Source: Blastomussa wellsi
Taxonomy: Eukaryota > Cnidaria > Anthozoa > Scleractinia > Plerogyridae
Direction of reading: 5' to 3'
DNA length: 64,000 bases
NCBI GenBank assembly: GCA_947652115.1
Contig: OX393568.1
Location: 10,540,786 to 10,604,785, forward strand
Part shown: positions 49,820 through 61,940 of the stretch, piece by piece
How the letters are laid out: the number at the start of each line of letters is the position of its first letter
How positions within the stretch are numbered: the stretch's first letter is position 1
Notes under the pieces: model-generated
Told to the model about the DNA's origin: nothing
What the model saw: only the letters and a program-made list of their open reading frames with translations
Database searches by the model: none
Made by a program: the position numbers and the translations under genes

Positions 49820-50357
49820 TTTGAAACCCCAGCATCCCCCATTTAGGGATATACGTGCAAACAGAGGGTTTTCAATCAATTTATGTTCCCTGGTAGTCGG
49901 GGAATGCACCTTTTTTTCACGGCATTGCTATACAATGCGGGGCCTTGGTGGGGATTTCACTCGTGTTTGCCTAAACAGTTAAAACGAAGAGGAAGAGAAA
50001 AATTATCCTGTTTCAGGCTGTCAGATAGTGAGACAAGCGAAGAAAAGATACATGAGCGACGCAAGCCCCACCTCTTCACTCGCATATCTTTTCTTCGCTC
50101 GCCCCACAATCTGAGAGCCTGGAACAGGCTAGGAAAAACATAAGTAACCTTGACTTCAGTGGAATGAAAAAATCTAGTGAAAGCTCCAGTTTTTTTTAAA
50201 AAAAATTATAATCTATGAATTGTGCTTGATGTATAAAAGGTGGGGAAGTTCACTTTGAACTTTTTCCCGGCAGGGCGGGGCTTTCACTGCATTTCACTGA
50301 CAGCAAAAGTGAATGCCCCCGGGCATCCCCCAATGGGGGGATGGCGGCGGTTTCAAA
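49820..50357. repeat. Candidate small DNA element with inverted ends
   Basis: Begins TTTGAAACCCCAGCATCCCCC and ends with the near complement (CATCCCCCAATGGGGGG...GGTTTCAAA). Contains a 45-bp internal inverted portion (AAGAAAAGATA region, 50040-50100). No gene. No clear target duplication. Confidence 0.4.
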
Positions 50358-50855
50358 TTTCATTTCATTTCATTTCATTTAATTTATTTGCCTTTATGTT
50401 ACAAGTTTTTTAAAGATATACAGCAGGTTGTTAGGCGAGGAGACCTCAGGAAACCACTAGGCTTTTAGGAGAGGCCACCTCGACATCACAATATACGACA
50501 AGATAAGGGCTGCGGAGGAGTGCGGCAGATACTAACTCGGAGATTATTTTAATAAAAACTCTAGCACTTTTTTCTTAAACGTAGGAAAGCTTGACAAATT
50601 GATAATAGAGGCAGGAAGACAGTTCCAGATCCTAGGTCCTTGGTAAAGAATTGTAAATTTCTTGATGTTCGTGCGACAGGAATGCACACGATAATTGCCA
50701 GATGTTCTGGTGTCATAATTATGGACTTGACTGTTTGTCGTAAACAGATTGAGAAAGAGTGGTGGCAGCAGATTATTGTGGTAGCGAAACATGAATTTAG
50801 CAATATCAAAGGTGTTGATTTGGAAGATGTCTAAAATTTTCAGATAGTGAGACAC
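50358..50855 (-). pseudogene. 3' end of a non-LTR (LINE) retrotransposon
   Basis: Minus-strand frame 50855-50544 reads NNLLPPLFLNLF, VHNYDTRTSGNYRV and FTILYQGPRIWNCLPASI, which is the conserved C-terminal tail of RT in CR1/jockey-like LINEs. The 3' end carries a short (GAAAT)n tail at ~50361-50382, as CR1-type LINEs often have microsatellite ends rather than poly(A). 5'-truncated at about 50860. Confidence 0.75.
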
Positions 50856-51480
50856 TATGACTGGTGCATGATGAATTGAATAAAAATTATCGGAAATTGA
50901 TATAAATCAAATTGCTTGTTTTCTTGTGGTTATCGATTTTGATTGATTTTTGTAATTAGCTGTCGATTACACGGTATATCAATCTATTCGACAGCTATCA
51001 GAAAAATAGATGGAGATCCAGGCTTGAAATTAAGAAAATATTCAGGTCAATATTTTGCGACCAGCTGCGAAAATTTAGTCGCAAGTTCGAAAATTTTAGT
51101 CGCAAAATGCACATAAGCTATGACTTTGCTATTGCAACAATGCAAGCTTAACTTTTATTTCATTTCTGTTAATTAAATGATGGAAAAAATGATGAATGAT
51201 TGTCAATTGAATGACGTGCTAACATCTTCATTGATCACTGTTCAGTACACTACACTTTTAATTCCATTAAAACTAAATTACATTTGTAGACAAGTTAGAA
51301 GAGGACCGAATACGAAAAAGGATGCAATCTTGGACATCTCTGATCTAAAACTCAATTAATAATCTTTACCTTTTCGACACACTTTACCTTTGCAGGCATT
51401 TTGTTAAGCTTTAGCTGTAGCTTAAATTACGGGGTAGCATAATTGAGCAAAAGTAGTCAGAGTATCCTTATGAAATGGGA

Positions 51481-51530
51481 AGGCAAGGACAAGCGTGAGA
51501 TAAACGTGAGATAAGCGTGAGATAAACGAA
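51481..51530. repeat. Tandem CGTGAGATAAA/CGTGAGATAAG units
   Basis: Three to four 11-bp units. The surrounding 50860-51880 is AT-rich with no supported gene; a 60-aa frame at 51177 is unsupported. Confidence 0.8.
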
Positions 51531-51884
51531 ACTCGCAAACCCCCTCGTTCGCCATGTTTGTTGTTTTTGCGAGTTGTTTTAGCAAACTGGAGCGCCTATG
51601 TGCGCCAGCGATACCTATTTACAAAGAAACCGCTGTAATGGCGCCTGATCGTGCGAATCGCGTACGTAATATCAAGATGAATTGTGCTGGGTTTTGACCT
51701 AAACTTCACATTTTCTTTATAAGCAAGACACAAAAGAATTAAAATTCTGATTTTATCCTTAATTTGGGTGAATAGTCGCAAAACTGCGACTGAAGAGGAA
51801 TATACACCTTATTCACAAATGGCCGCCAACCTGGGATGAGCGTGCGGCCAAACATGGAATCGTTTCGTTTTGGGATAAAAATTT

Positions 51885-53542
51885 GTTGTCCTTTCGGAAA
51901 CCGATATTCCCAGTTCCTCTTTAAATGGAAGAAATCCATCGGAGCTGAAAAACGATGAGTTACGTTTTTGGCTTAAATGCCGTGATGATCCCGCCAAAGG
52001 TTTACGCACAAAAGCCCAACTCGTTAAGCAGTAAGCTTGTATTGTTCGATCGATGCATCCATTTGACACAATAACCTTTGAAATTAATATACTCTTTTGT
52101 GTTTCTAAGCAGTAAGATAGTATTCTTCGATCGATGTTTACATTTGACACCATCAACCTGTAATACTCCTTTGTGTTTCTGAATAGAGTTGAAGAATACA
52201 TCAGTCAAGGAAACGACGGTATTGTTGTTGATCCTGATCCAAATTCACTGTACATAAAATGAAAACTTGCCAAGCAGAGTGTTTATACTGCTGGGCAAAA
52301 TTACGTATTACCAACTATTTCCAGTAGTTCTGCTGTCTCTTCAAGTTTGGAGCAAACGGTGAATTTTCCATATCATGGCTGGGGCAATCGCTTGGCAAAA
52401 ATGCCGCTTTTTACCAGATTCATTGACCTAGGAAGCAGTCACCATTCCGTACCGACCAGCTGGAGAAAGGCAAGAACTTTTTTAGAGGACGAATACCTTA
52501 AAGATGTTCAATGCACAAGTGATGAAACCCACTTTTATTTTCGCTGCAGATGTTATCATTCCTTCAGGAAAAATGACGAACTGCATACTCTTAGGGTTGC
52601 ATTATGCATTCTATTAGGAGACGTTGTGCAATTAACATGTCCTTGCATTGCAGGGAAAACTGGTTACTGTAATCATTCTTTGGCACTGATGCTGAAAATG
52701 TGCAAATATTCTTTGTTTGAGAGTACAAGTACACTTGATTTGCATGATGATGCCGACAATCCAACTGAAGCTTGCACGTCAAGGCTCCAAACCTGGCACC
52801 AAAAGGGGAGGGGGGACACTATTGTATCAGAACCAGTTATGGATTTAATTGTCAAAAAAACCAAACTGAGCGACAGTGAACCTCGAAGAGAGCCGGGCTT
52901 GAAGTGTCTACTTTATGAAGCAAGAAATAATGTCGCAGTCCAAGAGGCCAAAGAAAGAAGATTTAAGGACACTTTAAGGGAAATAAATCCTAAAATGGGA
53001 TTAGCAAACGTCTCAAGCAATCATGGTAACTTGGTTGATTCTAAGTATGGGAAAAGCCCTGTAGGATCTTTCTCAGGCTATCAGCTGTCGCATACTGAGT
53101 CAAACTTTGATGTTTATATTAACATTGAGCTTGCAGTTCAGAGAAAAGGTAAAAAACGGAAAAGGAACCAGCCCTGGCTCGTATGCCTGACAGGAAAGTA
53201 ATCGATCCAGGTTGCACAGAACCGTTTGGATTGCTCGAAGTAAAATGTCCTGAGACGAAGTTTCTGGTAACACCACTAGATGCTTGCTCTGACAGCAACT
53301 TCCTTTGTGAAAACGTTGATGGACAGTGTAAACTGAAGATTACCCATCCCTGTTATGCACAGGTACAAGGCCAAATGGGAATTATGGGTTGCAAGTGGTG
53401 TGATTTTGTGGTGTACACCAAGAAGGGAATGTCAATAGAAAGAATCACCTTTTATCCCCAGTACTGGCATGAACTGGAAGGCAAGCTACTTTTGTACTAT
53501 TGTGAACATTTCATTGATTTTGCCATTGTTGAAGTCTTGTAA
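51885..53542 (+). pseudogene. SAP + SWIM + YqaJ-type nuclease gene with one intron (ISL2EU-type)
   Basis: Exon 1 (to 52030) encodes a SAP-like DNA-binding helix pair (LKNDELRFWLKCRDD, LRTKAQLVKQ). A GT...AG intron of 156 bp (52031-52186) joins in phase to VEEYISQGNDG. A TGA at ~52260 interrupts, then a globular region, a SWIM zinc finger (CPCIAGKTGYCNHSLALML, ~52640-52690), and after a frameshift near 53190 a YqaJ/lambda-exonuclease-like domain with PFGLLEVKCP (ExK catalytic pair) and an HPCYAQVQGQMGI helix. This set is known as the accessory protein of ISL2EU transposons and related cnidarian genes. No transposase partner is seen nearby. Confidence 0.65.
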
Positions 53543-54148
53543 GCCCCAATGTTATGTACACTTATGCATGTATTGGGCTTGATGGAGGTTTCTTCTTGGG
53601 GTTTCACAATCATACATGTACATCCCCCATCCATCAAACCACAGGCATATATGTCAGTTGACGAAAATAATGTTGTTGCTAATGATGTTGTTATGCTAAC
53701 AAAACCTTTATATGTTTAACACGAGTCTATACAATCAGCAGGAAGTAATAATTATTTAATGTAGACAAGAAAAGGGCAACTGATATTTAGTCATATTTTT
53801 GTAACTGCAACAAGATTGTTCAGAGACTAAAAAAAACAATGGAAACTTTAACTTGGAGTAGCCAGTGTTTGTGATTAGATTATTATTCAGATAAAATGGG
53901 ATTCTGAACGTTACATAAGAAACTACAAACCGTCCACATTTGGTTGACTAGAGGAAATGAAGTTACATGTAACTTTGTTATTCTGTCCCAAATGTGGAAA
54001 TTTTTAATTTTATTAATAGCTCTCTCTCTACATGGATACGTAAGGAAGCAATGACTTGTGTTTTAACCACATCTTCGGCTGGCATTTGCTGAGATTGCCC
54101 AAGAAATGGGGGAATATTCAAAGAGACTCCCAGAGGGAGAACAGTACC
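53543..54148. other. Spacer, no gene recognised
   Basis: AT-rich flank after the YqaJ gene. Contains a polyadenylation-like context but nothing conserved that I can identify. Confidence 0.3.
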
Positions 54149-54292
54149 TGTGGTGTCCTGTGGACATCCGGGACTATGAACAGCGGTCACGTGACCGAGC
54201 GAGGATGTGTGCATGTGTGTACGAGCAGGAGTTCGGAGTGTGACTTTGTGTTGCTCGAGTTATTGGCCTTAGTGGCTTCAGGGAATACTACA
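54149..54292 (+). repeat. 5' LTR of the decayed Gypsy element
   Basis: Begins TGTGGTGTCCTGTGGACATC and ends GGAATACTACA. Confidence 0.9.
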
Positions 54293-54315
54293 TTGGCGAC
54301 GAGGTTAGGATAAAT

Positions 54316-57300
54316 ATGACTGAGAAGCACTTACCACCGTTGGATTTAACCGGACCGGCTTCGCAAGTCGCAGACAGGTGGCGTAAATGGAAGCGTGCGT
54401 TCGAATACTATGCCGACGGAAAGGGCATCGATAATGTTCATAAGAAGATGTCTCAACTTTTGCATTTCGCCGGGATGGAAGTGCAAGACATATTTGAAGA
54501 ACTACAAGATCCTGGTCCTATCCCCGAGGAGGATGATAACGCTTACAAGGTCGCTATTCGCAAGCTGGATTTCTATTTTCGCGTTGAGGAGAATATTCCC
54601 TACGAGTGCCATGTTTTTCGTCAGCTGTCACTGCAGGGTGGGGTGACCGCTGACCAGTTTATGGTACCTCTACGAAAACAAGTGAGATATTGCAATTTCG
54701 GAATGAGTTTGGACGACAATTTGAGGGATCAGCTGATCGAGAAATTAACAGATTTTGAGTTGAAGAGGAAACTGTTGGAACAAAGAAATATTACACTGGA
54801 AGAGGCCTTAGATAAAGCTCGTGCTTGGGAAGCGGCTGGGAGACAGGCAACGAACATGACGATGAATCCAGTGGTAACAGAAGGAGACAGCGTCAATGCA
54901 ATCAAGATGAGACAAGAAAAAGGGGATGATAAGCCCAGAAAGTGCTACAATTGTGGAAGAGAGGGACAGCTGGCCATTGATAAGAGCTGTCCAGCAAAAG
55001 GAAAGAAATGTGCAAAGTGTGGGAAGTATGGTCATTTTGCTTTGTGTTGTCAGGGAAAGAGTGATAATTATGCAACTGGAGGTAAACTGGGTCAGGGACG
55101 GAAAGGCTCCGGTAGACGTCAGTATTACAATGCTAACTTTGTGGGTGACCAGGAGGCATCTGACAGTGAGGAGAACTGTGCTTTTGCATTTGCAGTTACT
55201 GAGAATCCAGGAGAAACATGTAATGCAATTCGTCTTAAAGAACCAGTGCTGGAAGTAAATGTTAATGGCATTACAACAAGAGTACTAATTGATTCCGGAT
55301 CAGTTAGTAACCTCATAGGAGTGGAAGAATATGAGGAACTTAAGGCCCAAGGCCTTAATGCAAAGATGGAGGATTGCCACAAGTGGTTGTATGCATATGG
55401 TGGGAAGGAGTTGGAAGTGATTGGCCAGGTTCAAGTGGAGATCTCGGTTGGTGACAAGAAGATAAGTTCGCATTTGGTGGTTACCAAGAGTGGAAGGTGT
55501 CTGCTGGGCCTGACTGCAAAAGTAGAGGATCTCATTGCTGAGGATATAGTGGAGCGAGTAAATGGCCAATGTCATGGGTCAGTCCAGTGGTGATTGCGCC
55601 AAAGGCATCTGGGGATATCAGGTTGTGCGTGGATACGAGAAAGGCAAATGAAGCTATCATTCGTGAAAGGATACCCATTCCAACCATGGACAAGGTGTTG
55701 GAAAATCTCAATGGCAGTGCAGTGTTTTCAAAATTGGATCTCCGTCTGGGATTCCACCAGATTGAACTAGACGAAGACTCAAGAGACATAACCACATTTG
55801 CCACACACAATGGGTTATTCAGATTCAAGAGGCTGAGTTTCGGGGTCAACTCAGCACCCGAGAAGTACCAGCAGATAGTAAGACAAGTAGTCTCTGATAT
55901 CAGTGGGGTTCAGAACATGGCTGATGACTTAATAGTGCATGGCAAGAACAATGAGGAACGTGACAGGAATCTCCATAGAGTCTTGCAGCGATTGGAGGAG
56001 AAGAATCTCACCCTCAACCCTCAGAAGTGTCAATTCAGGATGGACAGGGTAGTCTTCATGGGACTCCTTGTGTCAAAGTATGGTATCGGTCCAACAGAAG
56101 AGAAAGTTCGTACTGTACTTGAGTCAAGCCGCCCAACCATGCCAACAGAGGTTAGAAGCTTCCTGGGGATGGCCGGCTTCAGTGCACGTTTTATCCCCAA
56201 CTTTGCCACCATTGCAGAGCCTCTACGAGAGATCTCCAGCCAGGAAGTACCCTTTGTATGGGGCAGTGAGCAGGAAGCATCGTTTCAGGAACTGAAACAG
56301 CAGTTGACTAGTGCACCTGTTCTGGCATACTTCGACAAAGAGGCGCACACTCGAGTAATAGCTGATGCAAGTCCTGTGGGGTTAGGTGCAGTGCTATTCC
56401 AGGAGAAGAATGGTGTGGGTAGAGCCATCTGTTATGCCAGCAGGAGCCTCAGCAGTGTAGAAAGGAGGTACAGTAAGACTGAAAAGGAAGCGCTGGCACT
56501 AGTGTGGGTATGCGAACGGTTCAACCTATACTTGTACGGCTTGCAGACCTTTGACTTGGTGACAGATCACGAGGCCCTGAAGGTTATTTACTCTAGAGGT
56601 TCTAAGCCATCAGCACGCATTGAGCGTTGGGTGTTGAGGCTGCAACCGTATAGTTACAGGGTGTGCTGCGTTGCATCACGGGATAATATTGCTGATGCCC
56701 TGTCACGTCTGACCACGCTTCCAGCGTCAGAGAAGGGTCGTTACGACAATGAACATGTTCCAATGGTTGCCCTTAAAGCAGTTCCTGTAGCCATTAAGAT
56801 CCAAGAGATAGAGAGCGCCTCCGCAGATGATGAACAGTTACAAGCAGTACATAAATGCCTTGTTAGTGGAAATTGGGAGGAGGGCCTACGGTCATTCGTG
56901 ATGGTGCGCAACGAGTTGACCTTCACTGGTCAAGTTATACTACGTGGAATGCGAATTGTGATACCCATGGTACTGAGGTCGAGGGTTGTGGAACTCGCGC
57001 ACGAAGGTCACCAGGGAATAGTCAAAATGAAGGAGAGACTCAGGTCTAAAGTGTGGTGGCCAGGAGTTGATAAGGATGCGGAACGGAAGTGCCAGGAATG
57101 CTACGGGTGCCAACTGGTTACAAAGGAGACGATCACTCCGCCTGTGAAAATAACCAGGATGCCAGAGAGGCCATGGCAAGATTTAGCATTGGACCTACTT
57201 GGGCCTATGCCAACAGGAGAATATCTACTGGTCCTAGTGGACTACTTTAGCCACTTCTGAGATGATCATCCAGTGTTTAGATAAACAGTTCTCTAGATAT

Positions 57301-57959
57301 GGGGTACCTAGTACCCTGAGAACGGACAATGGACCCAACCTGGTGTCCGCAGAAATGGAGGAATACTTGAATGAAATGGGCATCGAGCATAGATTGACCA
57401 CACCACTATGGCCGAGAGCAAATGGGGAAGTCGAGAGACTAAATCGTTCCCTTTTGAAATCAATGAGAGTGGCCCATACTGAGAAGAGGGACTGGAGATT
57501 AGAGTTGAACAAGTACCTTCTGGCCTACCGTTCCACCCCGCACGTACCACAACTGGCCAGAGCCAAGCAGAACTGCTATTTGGGGGGAAACTGTCTACTA
57601 AGTTGCCAGAGGTTGCTGATCTAGAGGAATCTGAGGATCCAGGATATCAACAGGCCAGGGATTGCGATGCAGAAAAAAAGCAGGTTGGGGCAGACCATGT
57701 TGACAAGAGGCATCAGGCAGCAGAGAAATGCATCCAAGAAGGGGATTTCGTGTTACTAGAGAAGAAGAAGGAGAGTAAATTGTCACCACACTACGAGAAA
57801 GAGCCGTACCAGGTTACAGCACGTCATGGGGACCAGGTCCAGTTAAAATCACCTCAAGGCGTGCAATACCAGTTGAGGATCAGAGCCCTATCCAGCAACA
57901 GCTGTTACCAAGGAGATCAGGGAGAGTCACCCGACCTCCTGAGAGATGTCACCACCTAA
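54316..57959 (+). pseudogene. Gypsy Gag-Pol, frameshifted with internal deletions
   Basis: Gag-protease frame 54316-55593: WRKWKRAFEYYADGKGI, zinc knuckles (CYNCGREGQ...C; CAKCGKYGHFALCC), protease LIDSGSVSNLIG. The linker between protease and RT is much shorter than usual, so tens of codons are deleted. A one-base loss near 55571 shifts to 55569-57260: RT (FSKLDLRLGFHQIEL; box MADDLIVHG), RNase H (IADASPVGLGAVLF, TDHEAL), zinc HH-CC (HEGHQG, CQECYGCQ). A break near 57255 removes part of the integrase start; 57262 on has RTDNGPNLVSAEM and GEVERLNRSLL; a further shift near 57550 leads to a chromo-like tail ending 57959. Confidence 0.9.
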
Positions 57960-58102
57960 TGGTGGTTGTGGTTTCCCAGTGACATTAACTTTGATCATGC
58001 TGTACTTACATTTGTCTATTTACCTGATTGGACACTGTGGATATTGTTCATGTTATTTTGTTGAAATTTATGTTAGAGTTTATAAGCGGAGAAGGAGGAA
58101 GA

Positions 58103-58246
58103 TGTGGTGTCCTGTTGACATCTGGGACTATGAACAGCGGTCACATGACCGAGCGAGGGTGTGTGCATGTGTGTACGAGCGGGAGTTCGGAGGGTGACTT
58201 TGTGTTGCTCGAGTTATTGGCCTTAGTGGCTTCAGGGAATACTACA
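58103..58246 (+). repeat. 3' LTR of the decayed Gypsy element
   Basis: Begins TGTGGTGTCCTGTTGACATC and ends GGAATACTACA. Confidence 0.9.
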
Positions 58247-58249
58247 ACG

Positions 58250-58468
58250 GGTGAGTGGTAATACGAGCAACAAAGCTAAAATTTGTTGCAGAAAGTAGAA
58301 CTCAAGTATACTTCGCGCAACATGTTGCCGCAACTTGCAATACTGAATTTTGTTGCATGACAAGTTGGTGATGCTTGCGGTAACACGCGCAACAACGAGT
58401 TTCAGCTTGCAACGCAATAATGTTGCAAGACAAGTTGAAAGAAAATGTTGCCCGTATTACCGCACTTT
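58250..58468. repeat. MITE with GTGxGGTAATACGxGCAAC ends
   Basis: Ends GTGAGTGGTAATACGAGCAAC and GTTGCCCGTATTACCGCAC are near complements; the inside is rich in GTTGC/GCAAC. It lies 4 bp after the Gypsy LTR, which may explain the lost target duplication. 58469-59048 shows no feature. Confidence 0.65.
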
Positions 58469-59048
58469 AAATGTTATAGCTCTATGCATAATCAGGAACT
58501 TCAAACAGTTGCGATATTCCGAGGTAATCAGTGAAACTTGAGGTAGCTCATCAACATTCCTTCTAGTATGCATACAGATCTTCAACACTGCAAAAATTCT
58601 ATGAGAGCGTTTTTGAAGAAAAGCGAGTTGAATATTTTGCAGTCAAAATTTAAAAGTTCCCCTTAGTATCTGTTAGTTCGTTGATTCCAGCGACTTCCTG
58701 CAGATTGAAACAATGTCCTCTCCATGTTTTATACCTCTGGCATAGAACAACTTTCCTGAAAGGTTTCATCCAGTTTGCTTCACTAGATTTCTCTCTATGA
58801 ACTAAAAAGTAATGTCTTTCATATTCACATTTTTCTCATAGAAAGAACGTCTTTGATATGGGAGCATCTATGTAAAAACCAGTCGATAGAATTTTTTAAA
58901 AATCTCTAGATCGAAAGTATAACATGTTATGTGCTTTTCCTGAAAATTTCAAAGGCATTGAACTATTTTAAGATCGCGAAATAATTATAAAAATACAAGG
59001 GTAGCTTTGCATTTGTTGCTGAACGTTTCGTTATAATATTTTTTGTTG

Positions 59049-59218
59049 AGTAGTAGAACATGAGTCTCACAAATACCACCTCGGAGCTCAACCGTTTTGA
59101 TATTACTTCCCCCAAGTGAAAGAAGCTCGCTTTTTGCTCGCTTCTTTCACTTGGGCAAAGTAATACCAAAACGGTTGAGCTCCGATGTTGTATTTGTGAG
59201 ACTCATGTTCTACTACTT
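59049..59218. repeat. Fold-back MITE
   Basis: Arms 59049-59127 and 59141-59218 are ~93 percent complementary (AGTAGTAGAACATGAGTCTC...CCCAAGTGAAAGAAGC), with a short TCGCTTTTTGC centre. Confidence 0.85.
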
Positions 59219-59225
59219 CAACCAT

Positions 59226-59604
59226 GTCAGGATCGAGCAATTAGACAGAAGCGGAGGTTTCTGAAAAATGCGCAGAGCAAACAACTGCGAGTGGTTACTG
59301 CGAAATCGTCAAAAGAACTGCATCAAAAAGTGCGACTGAAAATATTGCGCGCAGCACAACTGGCAAATAAAAAGGAAAGCAAAAGCCGGCGCCATGCCGC
59401 AGTTGTGGAATCGGGGTTTTGACCGACCACCGACTATGCGGGCATTGTGGAGGGCACATGCTACAACAGCGGCTAACACGCATAGAGAAAAAAGCAAAGC
59501 AAAATTATGACCATGTTTTGCACGAGCTGAAGCAAAAAGAGGAAGCATTTAGAGATTTGCATCCAATTAGAGATTTGCATCAAAAGAAAATAACAACCAG
59601 TTAG
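59226..59604 (+). pseudogene. Zinc-ribbon and coiled-coil remnant at the head of the last-5-kb family
   Basis: One frame (59240-59410) gives a basic helix (RAIRQKRRFLKNAQSKQLR; ILRAAQLANKKESK). A second frame (59385-59604) has CRSCGIGVLTDHRLCGHCGG, a CxxC...CxxC zinc ribbon, followed by a coil (LTRIEKKAKQNYDHVLHELK). The parts appear to be one gene with a shift near 59390. It lies just upstream of the unknown family and may belong to it. Confidence 0.4.
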
Positions 59605-59620
59605 AGATTTGCATCAAAAG
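59546..59620. repeat. Three copies of TTAGAGATTTGCATC
   Basis: Near 59549, 59567 and 59601, the last two also followed by AAAAG. Confidence 0.8.
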
Positions 59621-59889
59621 TAAATATGGCTGGGCAAGTTAGGAGAGCGCACTTTTTTTTTCGGCAACCAAATTTACGCAAAAACGCGCATGCATGCAAG
59701 AACAGCGGCTTTTTTTCTCCAACACCCAAATTTTCGCACAAGCAGATTTGCATGGTCTCCAAGATTGGCGAGCAAAGACGCAAGCAAAGGTGCAAACAAA
59801 AACGCAAGCAAAGACCCAAACAAAGATGCAAACGTGTCTCCCGCGGCTGTCGAAAGGTCGCCCAATTAAAGAAAGGGTTGCCGAAAAAG

Positions 59890-61940
59890 TATACAAGAAT
59901 GTCTTCGCAACAGCTAGTGGATTTCGACAACGGAATAGTGGTTCCACAACCTTCCGATATTGTAGCTTTGTTTTTCTCCGAGGCCAAAAACGAAGCCACA
60001 ACACCCCACCCCTCACAACACCCGCTGCAAACGACGAAGTAGAAAAACAGGAAGTTGCAACGACGAACGTTGACGACGCGACCAAACAAACCTTCGAAAG
60101 CATGGCCAAAGACGAAGCCACAACACCCCTCGCAACACCCGCTGCAAACGACGAAGTAGAAAAAAAGGAAGTTGCAGCGGCGAATGACGCGACAAGACAA
60201 ACCTTCGATAGTATGGGCCTGCGGTGCGAGAAATCTGTTGCGGCCCATCTTCTTCTGGAAAACGCATACGAAAGCAATCTTCTGGCTGACATCGCCAAGG
60301 GCGACTATCTTGCAGGGAACCAAGGTTGCACGAACCTTCGGCCATTGGCTGGTCTTCCGTCTTTGTCGACGACATCTTCGTATTTGGCTATCTTTCCAGA
60401 GAGGAGTGCGTCTACAAGAGAGGAAAAATCTCCTGCACCGAGGGCCCACAAGGCGTGGCAAAAACTGTCGTGGCAAACATCGCAATAGCTTTGGAAAATG
60501 TCCTGGGGAAACGCTACACAACAAACATCGTCCACACATTGGGGCAAGGGAAAGCGGAAAACAGCGCAATCCGCACCACCAATCGAGAGAATCGAGAAAA
60601 ACACCTGGCACAGGGCAAAAAGAAGCTGGTTTGGTCTACACCCCGGGGAAGAGATCGCCGGCTATTTCGTGGCGAAATGCGATGTTTCCAAAGTCCCAAT
60701 GGAAGAGTTGCACCAGGCGCTGCCTGTTTTCGCACATCGTCTGGTCGGGGGCTTCGGCTACGATATCTACTCCATCGACTACACAAGACTTTTCGGGCAC
60801 ATTGGATTGCAAAGCTCTTGTGGACTACCTTGGATTCGAAACGGCAGGGAGTTTGTCCGCCGCAATGGTAGAAAATAGCCCTCGGCTCCTGGACAACACT
60901 GCCAGCGTCGGGGAGCACTGCTGCACCTGGCTCGAGACTACAGAAGAACAAGAAACCACAACCACCTGAAACAAGATCTACAACAAAGTCGTTTCGAATT
61001 TCGAGGCAGGAGAAATCTGCGAGCCTGTTGGCGGGCACCTGGCAGAATACGCTGACTGCCCCAACCAGCGGCTCTGCCAAACATTCTTCCACCCAGACGT
61101 GCAAGTCTGAGGTTGTACTCGAATCGAAACCACTTTGTATGGCTTCCCACTCGACGAACTATGGAACGAGAAAGCTTCCGCCTGCATCGAGAATGTCTTG
61201 GCGTGGGTTTCTGTCGACGGCGACGAACAAGCTATCTTTGTGGTCCAACCGCCCAGCAAGCAGTGGCAAAACCTCGCCGCCACCCTCGACAGGTGCCTTG
61301 TTCTTGTGGACAGACCACAAGACCACATCTTCGTGGCGTGGGGCGGCCACACAACAACAGGCCGGATCTTTGGAGTCCACTTTCGCCCCACCCCAGCGAA
61401 TGTCGAGGACCCAACCAAGTGGGAAAAAGCAGTGCAGTGGGCAGCAGGGGACTTCGGCTTCCGGTCTTGCCCGATTTTCCGGGTCGACATTCTGGTCGCC
61501 GACGACGAGGGCGTTGAGCTTGGTCCGCTCCACTTCTACCAGAAAGACGCAAACGCCGCACCATCCTTGCAGCGAGCAAAAAACCGACGCAGCTCCACCC
61601 AAACGAAGGCAACCGGCCAACACTTCTGCCGCCAACAGACAAGATCGTGTGGGAATGGCGGACCAAAAAATGCCACGCCATCGGCAACGATTCTTCAAAA
61701 TACGAGCTCCAAGAAGTTCCAGAAATCGCCCAACAGCGGCAAATATCTGCGCTTTCGACAAGAAACAGAGAGAAAGTTCTCGAGGAGCTTCGGTACGCCC
61801 GCACAGCCGAGGAGTAGAAACGAGCCCACTGGGAAGGAGAAGAAAATCGGCGCAAAAAAGAGGAAGAAAAAACAAAGATTCGCCAGGCGGAAATAGAGGC
61901 CCTTAGTTTGTACGCCGAGAGAAGGAAAAAAATCTAAACA
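59890..61940 (+). pseudogene. Unrecognised multi-domain protein family, forward copy
   Basis: Collinear segments in three frames from about 59898. An N-terminal part has SSQQLVDFDNGIVVPQPSD and an ATTPL.TPAANDEVEK-type repeat (two units, 60000-60170). Then LRCEKSVAAHLLLENAYESN, SSVFVDDIFVFGYLSREECV, GYFVAKCDVSKVPMEELHQA, GGFGYDIYSIDYT, a DFSGTLDCKALVDYL motif, SPRLLDNTASVGEHCCTWLE, IYNKVVSNFEAGE, EPVGGHL and GCTRIET, then WGGHTTTGRIFGVHFRPTPA and FRSCPIFRVDILVADD. The end is a charged coil (EENRRKKEEEKTK). At least six frameshifts or stops, including TAG 61816-61818. I do not recognise the family; Cys/His content is low. Perhaps 650-700 codons originally. Confidence 0.45.

Larger units (their letters stand above)
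54149..58246 (+). mobile_element. Second Gypsy LTR retrotransposon, decayed
   Basis: LTRs 54149-54292 and 58103-58246 (144 bp, TG...CA, about nine differences). Primer site TTGGCGACGAGG follows the 5' LTR; a purine tract GGAGAAGGAGGAAGA precedes the 3' LTR. The flanks (GTACC and ACGGG) do not match, so no target duplication is visible. The gene is broken in several places. Confidence 0.9.

Noticed and set aside
59601..60611. 336-aa minus-strand frame and other long frames opposite the 60-kb family
   Set aside because: Long antisense frames arise here because the region is poor in TA and stop codons are rare in several frames; the sense frames have the conserved motifs and match the inverted copy.
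59890..61940. HUH-type replication initiator or KDZ-type transposase for the unknown family
   Set aside because: I looked for HUH, YxxxK and DDE-type catalytic sets and saw none that were convincing; naming a function would be a guess.
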